Assembly (NCBI GenBank): GCA_034506395.1 | Contig: JAPDPQ010000010.1 | Location: forward strand, 62,001-126,000 | Reading direction: 5' to 3' | Length of the DNA stretch: 64,000 nt | Source of the DNA: a candidate division KSB1 bacterium | GTDB lineage: Bacteria > Zhuqueibacterota > Zhuqueibacteria > Thermofontimicrobiales > Thermofontimicrobiaceae | Part shown: positions 63,592 to 64,000 of the stretch, piece after piece | Numbering within the stretch: position 1 is the first letter of the stretch | Layout: the number at the start of each line of letters is the position of its first letter | Notes under the pieces: model-generated | Seen by the model: only the letters and a program-made list of their open reading frames with translations | Database searches by the model: none | What the model was told of the DNA's origin: nothing | Program-made: the position numbers and the translations under genes

Positions 63592-64000
63592 ATGTCCCAA
63601 ACAAAAACATCTCGACGGGAATTTTTGAAGCGCACCGGCCTGGGGGCTTCGGCGCTCATGATACCTTCGGTATTGTTAAAATGTGGCAGAGCCCACCGTC
63701 CCAATATACTATTTATCATGACGGATGATCACGCCTACCAGGCCATCAGTTGCTATGGCAGCAAGATCAATCAAACGCCCAACATCGATCGATTAGCCGA
63801 CGAGGGGATGCGTTTTGCCAATAGTTTTGTCACCAATTCCATCTGTGCGCCAAGTCGGGCCGTAATGCTCACTGGAAAATACAGCCATATCAATGGGCAG
63901 ATCGACAATAGGGTGACGTTCGATGGCAGTCAGGTGACTTTTCCGAAATTGCTGCAACAGGCCGGCTATCAAACCGCGGTCATCGGCAAATGGCACTTGA
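63592..64000 (+). CDS. Sulfatase, N-terminal part (3' end outside window)
   Basis: The frame is open to the window end, 136 codons. The N-terminus [17 protein letters not shown] is a Tat signal. [12 protein letters not shown] supplies the metal aspartates and [15 protein letters not shown] the formylglycine site (C85). [20 protein letters not shown] is typical of the family. It follows the previous sulfatase by 99 bp in the same direction, so they probably share a transcript and act on one sulfated glycan. Confidence 0.92.
   Translation, partial: MSQTKTSRREFLKRTGLGASALMIPSVLLKCGRAHRPNILFIMTDDHAYQAISCYGSKINQTPNIDRLADEGMRFANSFVTNSICAPSRAVMLTGKYSHINGQIDNRVTFDGSQVTFPKLLQQAGYQTAVIGKWHL

Noticed and set aside
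1..64000. CRISPR arrays, prophage, transposases or toxin-antitoxin pairs
   Set aside because: Looked for regularly spaced repeats, integrases and paired small genes; none found.

Overview
The window looks like a chromosomal piece of an uncultured, Gram-negative, heterotrophic bacterium of the FCB/Calditrichota-KSB1 type (inference). Supporting signs are a complete Tol-Pal envelope system, lipoproteins with lipoboxes, a secreted subtilase ending in the FlgD-like PNPFN...G.Y sorting/anchoring domain typical of those lineages, several sulfatases, and moderate GC. No phage, plasmid, transposase or CRISPR array is visible.

Layout. (1) 1-6.1 kb: carbohydrate-foraging cluster with the 3' end of a sulfatase, a LamG/five-bladed-propeller secreted protein, a beta-helix lipoprotein and an exported HpcH/HpaI-type aldolase. 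(2) 6.1-9.2 kb: a PP2C-type phosphatase and STAS antagonist pair, and an M42 aminopeptidase. (3) 9.9-10.2 kb: tRNA-His and tRNA-Glu with a clear promoter and terminator. (4) 11.4-16.5 kb: a large secreted subtilisin-like protease and a Gfo/Idh/MocA oxidoreductase. (5) 16.6-28.8 kb, minus strand: a beta-lactamase-like/alpha-beta hydrolase fusion, PBP1A, an unknown membrane-anchored protein, an M50 protease, a SAM hydroxide adenosyltransferase, an unannotated 56-residue protein, an FdhE-like protein, phosphoglycerate kinase, a CoA-transferase and alanine dehydrogenase. (6) 29-38 kb: an AgmX/PglI-type energy transducer, a FGGY sugar kinase, a ROK kinase, and several proteins of unknown role. (7) 38-42.5 kb: tolQ-tolR-tolA/tonB-tolB-pal-cpoB. 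(8) 42.6-48.4 kb: GH27 alpha-galactosidase, an active/inactive M16 peptidase pair and a lipoprotein. (9) 48.6-56.7 kb: a full tryptophan operon, trpL-E-G-D-C-F-B-A, closed by a DAHP synthase. (10) 57-61.8 kb: a decayed kinase/phosphatase signalling locus around a STAS gene, a DUF502 membrane protein and a PhoR-type histidine kinase. (11) 61.9-64 kb: two more Tat-exported sulfatases, the second cut by the window edge.

The strongest regulatory signal is upstream of trpE. A 22-residue leader peptide carries Trp-Trp-Trp-Arg-Trp, overlaps a 12-bp antiterminator arm, and is followed by two intrinsic terminators in tandem, which is a complete ribosome-mediated attenuator. Other points of interest are the lactamase-hydrolase fusion, small unannotated ORFs, a duplicated module in the protease, paired long inverted repeats behind the protease, and dispersed palindromic repeats, one of them inside the trp operon.
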